This document shows positions 11,701-22,570 of a stretch of 42,608 bases of DNA, one piece after another. Every line of letters starts with the position of its first letter. Position 1 is the stretch's first letter. The notes beneath the pieces were generated by a model that did no database searches, had not been told where the DNA came from, and saw only the letters and a list, made by a program, of their open reading frames with translations. The DNA comes from Chara braunii (lineage: Eukaryota; Streptophyta; Charophyceae; Charales; Characeae), in contig BFEA01000077.1 in the NCBI GenBank assembly GCA_003427395.1, forward strand, positions 2,863,767 through 2,906,374. Reading direction: 5' to 3'. Both the position numbers and the translations under genes were made by a program.

Positions 11701-11718
11701 GGACAAACATACAAACAT

Positions 11719-11752
<34 letters not shown>
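11602..11752. repeat. Compound (GAGC)/(GA)/(GACA)/(GA) microsatellite
   Basis: Four GAGC-like units pass into about 24 GA units, then eight GACA units to 11700, then another GA tract at 11719-11752. Open frames across it are charged repeats, not genes. Confidence 0.95.
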
Positions 11753-14700
11753 GAAAAAGGCTCAACACGGATTGCTCAACAATATACACCTTGGTTATGC
11801 TGCAAGGGTTTTAGCGCCCATGGTGTGAAGTGAGTCTTTGGTTCTTCACGATAGTCATGAAATGTTGCTAAATTCAAAACATTAACATATTCCAAGTTTT
11901 GAAAGGGTAAGGAAAATCTACACCATATAATTCCAACGATCGAGTGGGTGATAAAACCTCTTTAAGGTACCAATCGGGGAAGGTATGTCAAACATGTGTT
12001 TTTATGAAATATCGCTCATTGTCATAAGCCTAAACCCTATCTCACTGCTTCCTATTTTTTTCGCTAAGTCCTGCTTCAACAATTTCACTGCTCCCTTTCT
12101 TTATAAAAGTAATGAGCACTCCCAAAACAACCTCAACCTACAAATGCCAACTTTTTACACTAACACTCCATATACGTATTGTTGATACTCATTTCAAGAC
12201 TTACTTAAGGTGAGTAGGGCATCAAGCTTTTTAGATATAATCCACGATTTACTCACTCTCATTATTGTTATTTGGTCGTTTCCCCACTCGTAGGTTGTGT
12301 TAAGGTTTAGCATACAAAAGCAGACCCACATTGTTGGATGATGGGAAATGTAGTAACAATCAGTATTAGCCAGGGGGATCTGAAGTATAACAATGTTGTT
12401 TAACCTAGTAGAAGTTTCGAGTGAGCACCTCCACTTTGCAGTGACATTAATTTTTAGTAAGTAACTGAACCTACTTTTTAATTTCGCTCTTAAACGCTTT
12501 GTATGGAGTCCATTATTTTTTTTATATTTTGCAGCAAACTTGAATGCGTTTTGTTTTGTTATTTATGAGTTTCACAATGGAGAGGTTTCATTTACTTATT
12601 TTAAGATTTCATTTGTATATTTTTTTGTTTTCCATGCTTGTGCATTTTCGTTATTTTTGCAGTCATATATATATTGGTGTTTTTCGAGTCTATATAGTAT
12701 GATGCACTTCATATAGTGGTTGTGTATATATGTGTCTAAAGTGTGTAATGACTTTACTTGTTGCCTCTAAAATTGCAAGATTTAAATAACAGAGAGGGGA
12801 ACAACATCCGCAAAAAACCTGTTTCTAGACTCCTGGACAAAGCAGCAAAATTCAATTGTACCCATAAATTAAATGCAAACTCCACAAAATAAACGAATCT
12901 CGCGCCTATTCTACATCAGGTTCATGCCTTTCTTTCTAAAGGGGTGGGAGTAGAATGACACTTCACACATCGAAATCGGGCTCACAAAGCCTGTCATATC
13001 GACTTTAATCCTCGTCACAATGGAGGTGGGAGTGGAGGTACTTAGGTTGAAACATTTGCCAAAAGAACTTTCACATTATGGGAGAGATTCGACAACCGGA
13101 TGGACCCCTCATACCCCAGTACCAATCTCCGCCAAGAACACGAGCTCCCTAGTTCGCACTGTTAGCAATTAAACTACGGCTTCCATGTAGCGTTCTCTGC
13201 AGACCAAGGGAGCACGGTTAAATCGATGTACGACAAATGCAAGGAGGTGAGGTTAACCAATCAATCAGGACAAACCCCACACCCCCTATATGACACGCCT
13301 TCGACATGTTATAAAAGTGCACCCGATCGATCCACAATAGCACCTCTGCACATCCGCGTTGCAATGAAGACCATCTTTACCTCCGATCGAAAAATGAGGA
13401 ATGTCACTATGGAGGATTGATGTAAGATTCGAGCACGGGCGATTTCCCATGCTCACGCTCAAGTTGGCCAGCTTCGACTTCATATAATTTTTAAGTTGTC
13501 CTACATAGACCCTACCACCTATCAAAATGCAAGCGGCTTATGTGTGATGACTCCAACCAAAATTGCCACCTGAACAAAACAACGATGGCTGGGAGGCAGG
13601 GAGATCGGGTGGAATGTCTTAGTCTCCGCACTCGATGCTACAAAGTCATCCGAGCATACGTAGAGGTGAGCAGGGAGGTTGATGTGCGACGCTTGCGTGC
13701 AAGGATAGAGAGGACTGAGAAAGGTAGGCGGTGGATTAGGAATGACGCGGTAAAAGTTACCAGCCCAACTGGTAAAATGCCTTCAAAACCGGTTTACTGG
13801 AGTACGATGGAGGAAAGTAAAATTTATAGTGTAAAGATAAAATTTATAGATATTAGGAGCACAAAAAGCCAAGGCAACTTTTCGGGTCTGTGTTGACGCT
13901 GAGGAACGAAAGCATGGGGAGCAAACCAAATTACATAGATCAGGTCAGGTTTCAACACAACATGACCAAAGAACCAAAGGTGTCCCCTCTAACCGTAAGA
14001 TTAAAATGTGCATCGGAGACGATCTCACAATCGCACTGAGCGTGGGGAGCAATAGTTAATCACATAAAAATCCCTCAACACACTCGTACACCCATGCAAA
14101 CGTCCAAAACCTAATTACCCCAAATGCGCACCAATATGCGCTATTTTAACAAGGGCAATCACACATTCCTCAACCATCCATACATTCATAAACTTTCAAA
14201 CAGCGAAGCATTTTGCAACCATTAGCCACCGCCATATGTGGGGTTGGGGGGGGGGTAGGGGGAGGTGCAGTGACTGGCCATTGCTCGGCGCTAGCACCGC
14301 CGATTTCCCCCCTCGGCAATGCCTGCCCACCCCTCGTCACCGTGATGAGGGACTGGTACAACCTTGCTCTCGCACCACAACTGTAGTGCAAACCTACCCC
14401 GTGGGCCGAGAAAAGATCCGGGTTGGTTGGTGTTCCCCTGTACTATAAATAGACTAGTGAGAGGATGAGATAAATGCGTACTACCAAGAAAGATGAAATA
14501 GATGAGAGAAGAATATAGATTACCTTTCAAAAAAAAAGTCATGCACACAATTGAGTATGTAAACTTAACTGAGTCGCTCGCCATAACAAAAATTGTAACA
14601 ATGATGAAATTTCATGTGCGCCGCCACCATATCTAACCAAGCGCAAGCCAGTATATGCACAAGGCCCTGCCACTGGCCGCACATTAGTCTCCACCACCTC

Positions 14701-15306
14701 TCAATCCCTCCGACTACCTTCCCCGAATATATCGCTAAGTCCACTCCACGCCGTTACTACGTTTATTCCTTGGACACGTCTGGACTGTTTGGCACTGCAG
14801 CCTTTCCGCATAGTTTTTGCAATATTGCCGGCGAGATAAAAAAGTAAGAAAGGAGGGGGGTGTGCAACTTTATGGTATGAAAAGTTGCTCGACACTAGCG
14901 TGTAACGCGGGCAGCGAGGGGTGTAGATGAGGAGGACAAAAGAAAGAAACTTTTGGATAATTAAAAACGCCGGGACGATCAAAACTTTGACACAATTGAG
15001 GTGGTCGCTCAAACTACTCACGTCAGTTCGCTCTTACGGCTTCATCCGAACATCTCACCTGACTACCTATCAATGGCGCCGAAGATACGAAGTGAGGATA
15101 TGACGAATAGGTGGTATGAAGACAAATGAGCGTGTGCAAACGAACGACAACAAGAAAAGAAGTTAGCATGTGTGCACAAAGTAGGAAGCGAGTTTGCATA
15201 GTGAACAAGAATTCGAACATAGCTCGCACACATATTGATCTCAAAATAATAAAAAACATCGTCAAACGAATTCATAATCGTTTTCTTAAAGTTCCAGCGT
15301 AGCAGT
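11753..15306. other. Gene-poor interval
   Basis: About 3.5 kb of mostly unique, moderately AT-rich DNA. The longest frames (13540-13896 plus, 14701-15021 minus) show no known motif. The end of the 13540 frame is built on a short internal repeat (AAAATTTATAG, twice), which lowers confidence that it codes. A TATA-like box is noted separately at 14443. I see no tRNA and no transposase or RT motif. Confidence 0.55.
14443..14452 (+). promoter_or_regulatory. TATA-box-like palindrome CTATAAATAG
   Basis: CTATAAATAG is a strong match to the plant TATA box and is preceded by GC-rich sequence. It is close to palindromic, so it could act on either strand. No convincing coding region or LTR boundary was found nearby, so the call rests on the motif alone. 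Confidence 0.25.
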
Positions 15307-15312
15307 TGTTGG

Positions 15313-15340
15313 GGCAAATACCCTGACAAGGGTATTTGCC
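15313..15340. repeat. Perfect hairpin, 12-bp arms
   Basis: GGCAAATACCCT and AGGGTATTTGCC are exact reverse complements around a GACA loop. It lies 6 bp inside a TGTTGGGG word at 15307, which could be an LTR start (TG...), but I found no partner LTR. A related hairpin is at 17090-17111. Confidence 0.75.
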
Positions 15341-16510
15341 AAGGATTTTAAACGTCGGGCAATATCCAATTTATTTTTGTTGGATTAAAGGACTTGATGA
15401 GACCGACGTTGCTAAAAGTTCATTCAGACTAACTTATGACCGAGATGACCGAGAGACTGAAACTCTTCTGAACTTTAGTTCAGACGTTTGTGGCGTCTGA
15501 GAGTAATGGCGGTGGTCTACGCTTTCTAGCAGGCCGCAGAGGCATGCGGACATGGAAATGCTAGAGCCAAACCTATTATATCAAAATATGTCGTGCGACT
15601 TTGATTCAGGGCCTAAGTAGGCTAGAAAGAGGGATGCGCCAAGTATGGGGCCGCGCCGCGAGAGGAAAATAAATATTTTTTATTTCCTGGGCCCGCGGGG
15701 TTTGACTTCGAGCGAGGGGGCCGACGGGCCGATGCTGAGGCCTACCCGGTTGGGTGACCAATCAATCCACGGTTCACTCGGCCAATCGACGGGACAGAGG
15801 CTTGCAAGCAAGGCCTGTTAGGCCTCGAGCAGGCGAGGCCTGCTGGGCCACAGGTAGAAGGGGTGATTGGGCAAAGCTCCTCATATAGAGGAGCTGCTTC
15901 TACTATTCCCGCAGTAGGTAGCCTTGTCGGTAAAACCTCAAGCTTACATGCCGCAGATGCAAACATCGAACCTCAGATACCAGAATTGGGCTAGCTCCTT
16001 TTGTTGGAGTGGCCCGGTCTCGGAATAGTATGGCGTGACCAATTTCGGCCGCATGATCATCGAGATCGCGCAACTACAATCAGCCGCGCCGCAGGTTAGC
16101 ATGGCCTCTGTGCAAGGATGACACGCATAAATCGAGAAATGTCCTGGAGGACTTGAAATAGGGTCTATATTCCAACACGTCGTGGGTGGCCCACGAAGTG
16201 AACAAGACCGTTGACTTAAGCCAATGAAAAAGAAGAATAAATAAAATGATAAGGAAAAAAAAAAAAACACTAAAAGCTAACTACAAGAGAAACGGCAGAT
16301 GACGCCTCTGGAAGTGAGTGGATTTAGTGTCCCCATGAAAAGTTGCAGGTGCCCGTTTTATTAGTGAGGTAAGTGTTTCGTTTTTTTTTTTTTTTCCTAT
16401 TTTTTTATATTTGTATTTGGTTTTCTTTTTAGATTTATTTTGGATGTTCTTTACGTTATTTTTTTTAGATTTTTTAAACTTTATTTTTTTGTCTTATTCG
16501 TTCGCGATTT
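15341..16510. other. Interval with palindromic words, possible LTR debris
   Basis: Holds a hairpin (AGCTCCTC / GAGGAGCT, 15875-15895) and repeated GGCCTG words (15790-15850). On the minus strand near 15975-15985 it also has TGGTATCTGAG, which matches the common plant initiator-Met primer-binding start (TGGTATCAGAG) at 10 of 11 bases. I could not pair it with an LTR end, so retrotransposon origin is only a possibility. No coding frame was recognised. Confidence 0.3.
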
Positions 16511-16519
16511 TACTAGGCA

Positions 16520-16541
16520 CCCGTTCGTTTTGACGAACGGG
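16520..16541. repeat. Perfect hairpin CCCGTTCG/CGAACGGG
   Basis: Eight-bp arms around TTTTGA. It is paired with a sister hairpin at 16945-16968 that has the same loop and one compensated base-pair change. Confidence 0.8.
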
Positions 16542-16735
16542 TTGCTGCCGATATTCAAGGATGAGCACGAGCTAATGGATCTGCCACCATAAGGTGGCCA
16601 TGTTCCGGGCGTGGAGTTTTAGCTTGCGAGGGACTGGCGAGTCGTTTTCTGGTGGTCGAACGAACATTTTTGCGGCGTTGTTCGAGCCTCTAGCCGTCAC
16701 TCTTGGAGGACCTTCACGACACGTCGCTGACAACG

Positions 16736-16737
<2 letters not shown>

Positions 16738-16807
<70 letters not shown>
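16738..16807. repeat. (GA)n microsatellite with fold-back flank
   Basis: About 35 GA units. At 16869-16915 follow GAATGAATCTTCAGC, ACCATGGAGATATACACTGC and CATA, matching one arm of the fold-back family at 5.4-10.2 kb. It is therefore a dispersed partial copy of that family, again beside a GA tract. Confidence 0.85.
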
Positions 16808-16808
<1 letters not shown>

Positions 16809-16944
16809 AGGTAAGTACCCGGCTTGGCAGCTCGCACCGTGGTTTTTCCATCGATAGGATTAACAAACTTGAATGAATCTTCAGCTATACCATGGAGATA
16901 TACACTGCCATACTAGTTTTTCCCCCATTTCGAACTGCTTGGGC

Positions 16945-16968
16945 GCCCGTTTGTTTTGACAAACGGGC
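16945..16968. repeat. Perfect hairpin GCCCGTTTG/CAAACGGGC
   Basis: Nine-bp arms around TTTTGA, sister of the hairpin at 16520. A T-A pair replaces the C-G pair at one stem position, keeping the arms perfect. Confidence 0.8.
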
Positions 16969-17089
16969 TGCATTTGAAAAAAAAAAAAAAAACTAACTAA
17001 AAACAATGCGCCACATGACACAGGTAGAAGTGACAGGGACCTGAACTGCCTTTGGATGGAGCAGGGGCCCGTGACAACGGTGTCGCACC

Positions 17090-17111
17090 AAATACCCTTA
17101 CAAGGGTATTT
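17090..17111. repeat. Perfect hairpin AAATACCCTT/AAGGGTATTT
   Basis: Ten-bp arms with a 2-nt spacer. Same stem core as the hairpin at 15313-15340, with different flanks. Confidence 0.75.
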
Positions 17112-20099
17112 TGCGTGTTTTTTGCAAGTCGCGCAAGTGCAGTGTCTCCCGCCTAACGGCAAGCTCGTGAGCGGGAGCGTAGGTTCCTGTCAGGGTGAGA
17201 GGCGCGCGCGGCGGCGTGGGGTATTGACGGTGAAGCGCAACTATGCGCTGCCTAGGCGTGCGTGGCGTCACGGGCCAGCGGGACGCACGACGTTTGTTTG
17301 TATTTTATATTACGGAATTGTTGTATTAAATTCTTGTAAGCTCTGACATTTTGCGTAATCCGGACGTGACGCCGGACTCGATGGCCGTCACGACAACCGA
17401 GGACCTTGAGCGCGCGGCTCGTCGGATGGAGCCGCATGTTCGGGATGCAGGCAAAAGTCCTTGACCACACCGTGGCTAAGAATAAGGCGCGACAAGGGTC
17501 GAGGTTGTAATTGCACTAGAGGCAAGGGGGCCGGTGGTGCTGAGTGTATAGGGCCTATGTTTCGAGTTCGGCGAGGTTGCGTGGGGGTGTGTTGTGTTTA
17601 TGGGTTGCCTGAAGTGAGGGTACAAACCGGGTCGGTGACCGCGCCGGGGTTACCCGTTACGGTATTTTGGGGAGCCCCGTAGCAGCCACGTCCGTGCTCA
17701 AGCCTCCAATGAGGGAACATGCGGGAGCTGCACCCACGGGCGGGGGTGATATCTACTGTGGCAAGTGGGTGGTACTGGCCAGGGGCTAGTCGGTAGCGTC
17801 ATGGCCGAGCTTCCTCCATGGGCCAGTTAAAGTGCGCCTCCTCAGGACCCCTCCCCCTATGAGTACCAGCAGGCCCGACTTACTGCCACATAGAGGGGGG
17901 GGGGTGGCGGACCAACGGGTAGCTCAAGTACAGTGTCACGGCAGGCTGTGCGGGGGACCGTGGCTATGCTGCCGCAGGGTCTCCATCGGGCCTTAAAGTA
18001 GTGGGGTGGAGAGGCAGCAAGCGCTGGGCTAGAAGGAGGCAGGGCAGCCTCACCTCGACCCGCCACTGGGGTAGGAGGCGCAGGGGTGATATCGGAGTCG
18101 GCATAGGCAGGCATCGGGCGGTAAGGCAGTGAAGAGGCTGCAACTTAGTGGGAGCGGGCAGCGTGTTGGTGAGGAACGACGGATAGCGGAGGCAGAGGCG
18201 GATCAGGTGGACCTGGCCCGGATGCGCGCTCGGGTATGTTCGCAAGAAGGCGAGGTAGGGAGCAACCGAGCGACGGGCGCTCGGGCAGCGGAATGAGGTA
18301 GCAAAGAGGCAGGGAGTCAGGGTGTGGGCGATGGAGAAGGCGACAGACAGCGGGGCTGGCCGGGCAGCGTGGCACTGTGTAACAGAGGGAAAGGAGAAAG
18401 GAATGAACCGGGACGGAGGGGCGAGCCAGGTGCAGGCAGACGCAAGAGGAGATGGCGTAGGCGGGAAGGAAGATAGGCGCTAAGGCAGCGAGCGCAAAGT
18501 TATGGGGGAGGCATAGGATAGGCAGCGGGGGAGAGACCGAGCAGGAGGGAAGAAGTAAGAAAAGGAATGAATCCGGGCGCGTTTCTACGCTGCATGCATT
18601 CAAAGAAAGGGAGCTATGCAGAAACGAGTTGGGCGCAGTCACAGATAGGTGATTCGCTCCATCCTTCGCGGGATTAGATGAGTGAAGGATGGTTATGAGG
18701 GTTTTTTGGGCCTGCGAACTCGAATATGAAGTCAGTTTTTAGAGAAAGTTAGTAGAAAAAAGGCGTGCGCGGAGAGTGTCGGGGAGGAAGGCGAGCGAGA
18801 GTGAAGTTGCACTAATTCGCTCGTTTTCTGACCGATTTCAACGAACTAAGATACTAGACTAAGGTTTTTGGGTCGGGCGAATCACAAAGTAGCATTAGTT
18901 TTAGATGAAAGTTAGTGTAGGAGGAGGTATGAGAGAAAGAAGGTGCGTGGAGGTCTCGAGAGAAATGGCTATGACCGGGGCGAAAATTGTTTAACTCGCC
19001 CATTCTGTGATGAAAACAAGCGAGTGGGGGTCTGTTCCAGGGGTTTCGGCACGATGCGAGTTGAGTGACGATGGTGGATTAGGAGTTCGGGTAGTGGGCT
19101 GACATTGAGACATGGAGGGGGTGCGCGAGGAAGGAAGAGCTTGAAGCGGGAATGTACCCGCCCGTGTTCCAAGGGAACATTCGTCTGAGTTTTCGCTCAT
19201 CATACCGACTGGAAGTAGTGGGAGCCCAGTTGCACTACGGGGAGAGAGAGAGGGTGAGGATCGCTTACCTTAGCAGAAAAGATGGTGAGGGATGAACCGA
19301 AAGTAGAGCTATGGTGCCAAACTCCATAGCGATTGGAGGAGTGGTGGTGTACCCACTCATATCCAACGGGGGATTCGTCCAAAATCTCGCACAACTTTGA
19401 CGAAAGATTTCTGCCTCTCCCCATCTCTCTGTGTGCATGGCCGGAGGGCATTCCATAAACTTGTGTTTTAGCAAGCAAGTTCGTTCTTGGAGTGGGCAAC
19501 TGCTGGTGCACCAGGCCCAGTTCAGTTGCTAAGGGCACATAGTTGCCTAATGGTGTCGATGGCCGTCACGGTTGACACGGTCCCCAGAGAATCGTGCGTA
19601 TCCCCTGTCTCGTGTGATTGAGCCTGTAATCTTCGCTATGACCGTGACTGGTGACGGTTACGGGAAGAACGGTTGGAAGGCCGTTGTCGGGGTTAGAAAG
19701 GACGAAAGGGGGCGAGGAGATGCCCGCGGGGGCTACCAATTGGCCAGTGAACAGCTAACCCACTGAACGAATTAGTTGCAGGTGGCGTGAAAAAAGGCTT
19801 GATGTGTGCAGCAACTAGAGGTAGACCAAGGGTGCCGCAGGCTACGACGGACGATTGCGACAGACTACTACCGTGGTTGTTGACTGCGCCTGAAACTGCT
19901 CCTACGGCTGTTAACCGTGCACGGCTGCTGCGACCGTGCGCGGACTGTTCCTGCATTGGTGCGCAAGTTGTTGCTGCTGGCTGCTGCGTATTGCGACATA
20001 TTGCGGCTAACTGGTGCAGGCTGATACGAAGAAGGGGGCAAGGTCGAGAAAAGGGTGCTGAGACCCGGAGAGGCGATCGGATTTCACAAACAGGGGAGG
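17112..20099. other. GC-rich interval without a recognised gene
   Basis: Several minus-strand frames are open (17857-18114, 18145-18642, 19200-19538), rich in Pro/Ala/Leu, and show no family motif. The 19.2-19.5 kb frame ends near a good donor (AAG then GTAAGC on the minus strand). The nearest acceptor-like site is only 34 nt on, too short for a plant intron. Two diverged copies of a segment ending AAAGTTAGT lie near 18704 and 18870. I make no gene call. Confidence 0.45.
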
Positions 20100-20405
20100 T
20101 TAGTATTGCGGAGAGAGGAATTGTCGTTGAGACAAGCCTGCTGCGTTACCCATAACGTTGTTGCCGCTCGTGCTAGTTGCCCCAACAGGCTGCCGCTGTG
20201 ACATAGTCACGGTGGATTGTTGTATAAAGTCTGGTGGTGTGTGAAGGCTATCACTATAGGCTGCTGCAGCACCTTGCGGCTGTGCCTGAAGTATTGTACG
20301 TACAATGTCTTGTTGAGATTTTGTGAAGCTACCTGCGTTTTGGATTGTTGTGCGGCCACGGTCGGAGTAAGGAGATAGTGGTTGCGAAGGGGGTTGTTGT
20401 TGCGG
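20100..20405 (-). CDS. Candidate terminal exon, Gln/Ser/Pro-rich protein
   Basis: On the minus strand 101 codons are open and end in TAA at 20100-20102. The reading starts PQQQPPSQPLSPYSD and ends LSQRQFLSPQY. A stop lies a few codons upstream, but a splice-acceptor AG (20406-20407) sits directly before the first codon, so a spliced last exon is the natural model. Composition (many Gln, Ser, Pro, Asn, no hydrophobic run) suggests a disordered, possibly regulatory or retroelement-encoded tail. I do not recognise the family. No start codon or other exon could be assigned. Confidence 0.35.
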   Translation of the reverse strand, partial: PQQQPPSQPLSPYSDRGRTTIQNAGSFTKSQQDIVRTILQAQPQGAAAAYSDSLHTPPDFIQQSTVTMSQRQPVGATSTSGNNVMGNAAGLSQRQFLSPQY

Positions 20406-20960
20406 CTTAGGCAGTCGTCAGAGAGTTGGGCTCAGGGGTTTGACTTCGATGACTAAGCTGTTGTAGTCCTGGCCGCCATTGCGGGGCCCTCAGGCGAAGG
20501 AAGGTATCAAGACCCTCTCGCGCGAGTCTGAGTGCACCTCCCTTGGATCTGAGGGCCTCAAACTTATCTCTTCCTGTCTTTCTTAATCTAAGTCCAGTCC
20601 ATTGGTTCTGAGAGGAAGGCGGCATGCGGGATTGCAACCCGTAGGACCGCAGCAAGACTCTGTGGGGAGTCAACCCACCGATTGCGAGAGCTCTGCCAGA
20701 ACCTAGGCGAGGTTCTGGAGGCAGGGAATTGAGAGGTCACTCCTGTTGTCCTTCTATAAACCCAGTATATATATCTGACTGAATATGGTCCCTGTCCCCC
20801 TACTTTGACTTTCAGTTTGACTTTTAGGAAGTGAACCAGATTAAATAAAAGAATGTTTGTGCAATCTCAGTTTCAATTTTGTTGATTGCCTGAAGGCATA
20901 TTGTGAACAAAAGGGGAATTGCACCCGGGGGAAGGTTGAGACGAAGGGAGTTTGCTTGTG
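20406..20960. other. Interval leading into the hairpin array
   Basis: Contains GGGGTTTGACTTCGA (20435-20449), also present at 15697-15711. A TATA-like run (TATAAACCC and TATATATAT) lies near 20755-20775, about 210 bp before the first hairpin. Minus-strand 20407-20673 is open for 88 codons without a known motif. Confidence 0.4.
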
Positions 20961-20980
20961 TCTGAACAGGTCTTATGGGG

Positions 20981-21737
20981 TCAGGCATTGTTTCTAAGAT
21001 GAATGGCCTAACTGTTGTGTTTTGTTCTGTTTTCTGAAGGGTCAAGCATTGTTTCTAAGACGAATGACTTGGTCGCTGTGTTTATTTAGTTGTGCCATAC
21101 ATTGTTTCTAAGATGAATGACCTAGCTATTTACTTTGAGGGGTATTGATTGCCTGAGTTTTGAGGATCAGACATTGTTTCTAAGATGAATGGTCTGGTCG
21201 CCGTTTATTTCTGGGTGGTTTCTTAACAGTCTCTGAGTTTAACTTAGAGTACTCTGTAGTTTTTTTTGTACTGAGAAAAAGGGGTTAAGCATTGTTTCTA
21301 ATGGCTCAACTCTTTTGTTTGTTTATTCTGAGGGAGTAATTTCTGCCGAGGACAAAGCATGTTCCATAAGATTGGATGGCTATGCCGCACACAGATGGAT
21401 CGGAGAAGAATGAACTTGGCAAAGGACCAGACATGTTCCATAAGATTGGATGGTCTGGCCCAGTGCCTCGCACATGCTGGAACCCAAAACGTTATAACTT
21501 GGCTATATTATATTATTACTCTATTTAAAAAACAGGCTGGTCCGACAGGATCCCATAAGATTGAGTGGTCTGGCCATAGCTTATCATGAATCTGAAGAGA
21601 GTATAACTAAGAGTATAATTGAAGGTAACTTTGGGCAGGCTAAGCGTTATTTCTAAAATGAATGGCTCAGTCCTATGCTCAGTTCTTGAACACCAAGTTC
21701 ATATATATATATATATATCGTCAAATAGAACTGCCCA

Positions 21738-21791
<54 letters not shown>

Positions 21792-21945
21792 CTTGAATAT
21801 TAAATAGTTTGGGGCGACTAAGCATTGTTTCTAAGATAAATGGCTTAGTCATATGCCCAAAGGAAGAAAGAAGTAGTTGTGCAACCTGTTCGTGCATACT
21901 CAATGGCTGAGTCAGGCATGTTCCATAAGAATGGATGGTCTGACT
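20981..21945 (+). ncRNA. Array of 11 related stem-loops with co-varying stems
   Basis: Eleven copies of a ~35-nt motif start near 20981, 21041, 21092, 21165, 21283, 21351, 21424, 21539, 21637, 21814 and 21909. The loop is conserved in two versions, ATTGTTTCTAAGATGAATG and ATGTTCCATAAGATTGGATG. The 7-8 bp stems differ in sequence but still pair. GACTAAGC/GCTTAGTC (21816-21823 with 21843-21850) is perfect. GATCAGAC/GTCTGGTC (21165-21172 with 21192-21199) and AGTCAGGC/GTCTGACT (21910-21917 with 21938-21945) each have one G-U. About nine copies pair at six or more positions; the copies at 21092 and 21351 are the weakest. I count six G-U pairs if read on the plus strand against four A-C, a weak hint of plus-strand RNA. 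I know no family that matches. Confidence 0.6.
21701..21790. repeat. (TA)n microsatellite in two blocks
   Basis: AT units at 21701-21718 and 21739-21790, separated by about 20 bp, lying between the ninth and tenth hairpins of the array. Confidence 0.97.
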
Positions 21946-22229
21946 TCACGTCTTATGTAAGCAAGGTTTGAATGGTTAAAGCATTGAAGGACTATGAACT
22001 ATTGTCTGCCAAGTTGATTTGAGGATGGTGAGAGTCCTTCCCTTTGTGGTTTGACCTGCATGTGACTGAGTGGGGCTACTACTTGGTCTGAGTTTCAGTT
22101 TGACAGGTAGTTGCTTTAGAGCCTCGCCACATCCTAGAGAGATAGGAGTTAGTTTCAATTCCTGCATTTTTTAGCTAAGTTTTTTTTCTTAGATCCATTC
22201 TCGCATCTTTTGGGAATTTGTTGTTATAC

Positions 22230-22570
22230 TTGGCTCTGTATAAATTTTGGTAAGTTACTTTCCCTACGGGAAGCGCTGCCGAAATTTCTGCAAATCCAAG
22301 GAGTTAGTCAAATTTTGACTTTCAAAGTTCAGCTTGTCTAAAGTTCATATATGACTTGGTAAAAAAATGGAGAATCTTTTTTTCTAAAGGGAGTACTGCC
22401 CAAATTTTTGCTAATTCAAAAAGTTAGAAATTGGACTTTGGAAACTCAAAGACTATTTCTGTTTTCATATTCGGACTGATATAAATTTTGAAAAGACATT
22501 TTTCCTACGAGAAGCGTTGCCGAAAGTTTCTTGATTCAGAGGAGTTAGATTATATTTTGACAGGTGGCGA
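22230..22570. repeat. Three diverged ~120-bp tandem repeats
   Basis: Each copy has TATAAATTTTG or a degenerate form, then (C)TACG(G/A)GAAGCG(C/T)TGCCGAAA or a decayed version (CTAAAGGGAGTACTGCCCAAA in copy 2), then GGAGTTAG and TTTTGAC. Copies start near 22235, 22353 and 22477. The last ends at TTTTGACA, which is followed by GGTGGCGATTCTGG. TTTTGACA|GG-TGGCGATTCTGG would suit an LTR end (CA) followed by a tRNA primer-binding site (TGG...), but I found no matching second LTR or gag frame. Confidence 0.6.

Noticed and set aside
15307-16000. Complete LTR beginning TGTTGGGG
   Set aside because: No second copy of the sequence, no defined end and no adjacent gag/pol frame; kept only as possible debris.
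19234-19267. 34-nt GT...AG intron on the minus strand between two open frames
   Set aside because: Donor and acceptor look good and one frame is preserved, but 34 nt is below known plant intron length and neither frame is recognised.
20981-21945. CRISPR array
   Set aside because: Spacing is irregular, the repeats are diverged and the stems differ between copies. The context is eukaryotic and there are no cas genes.
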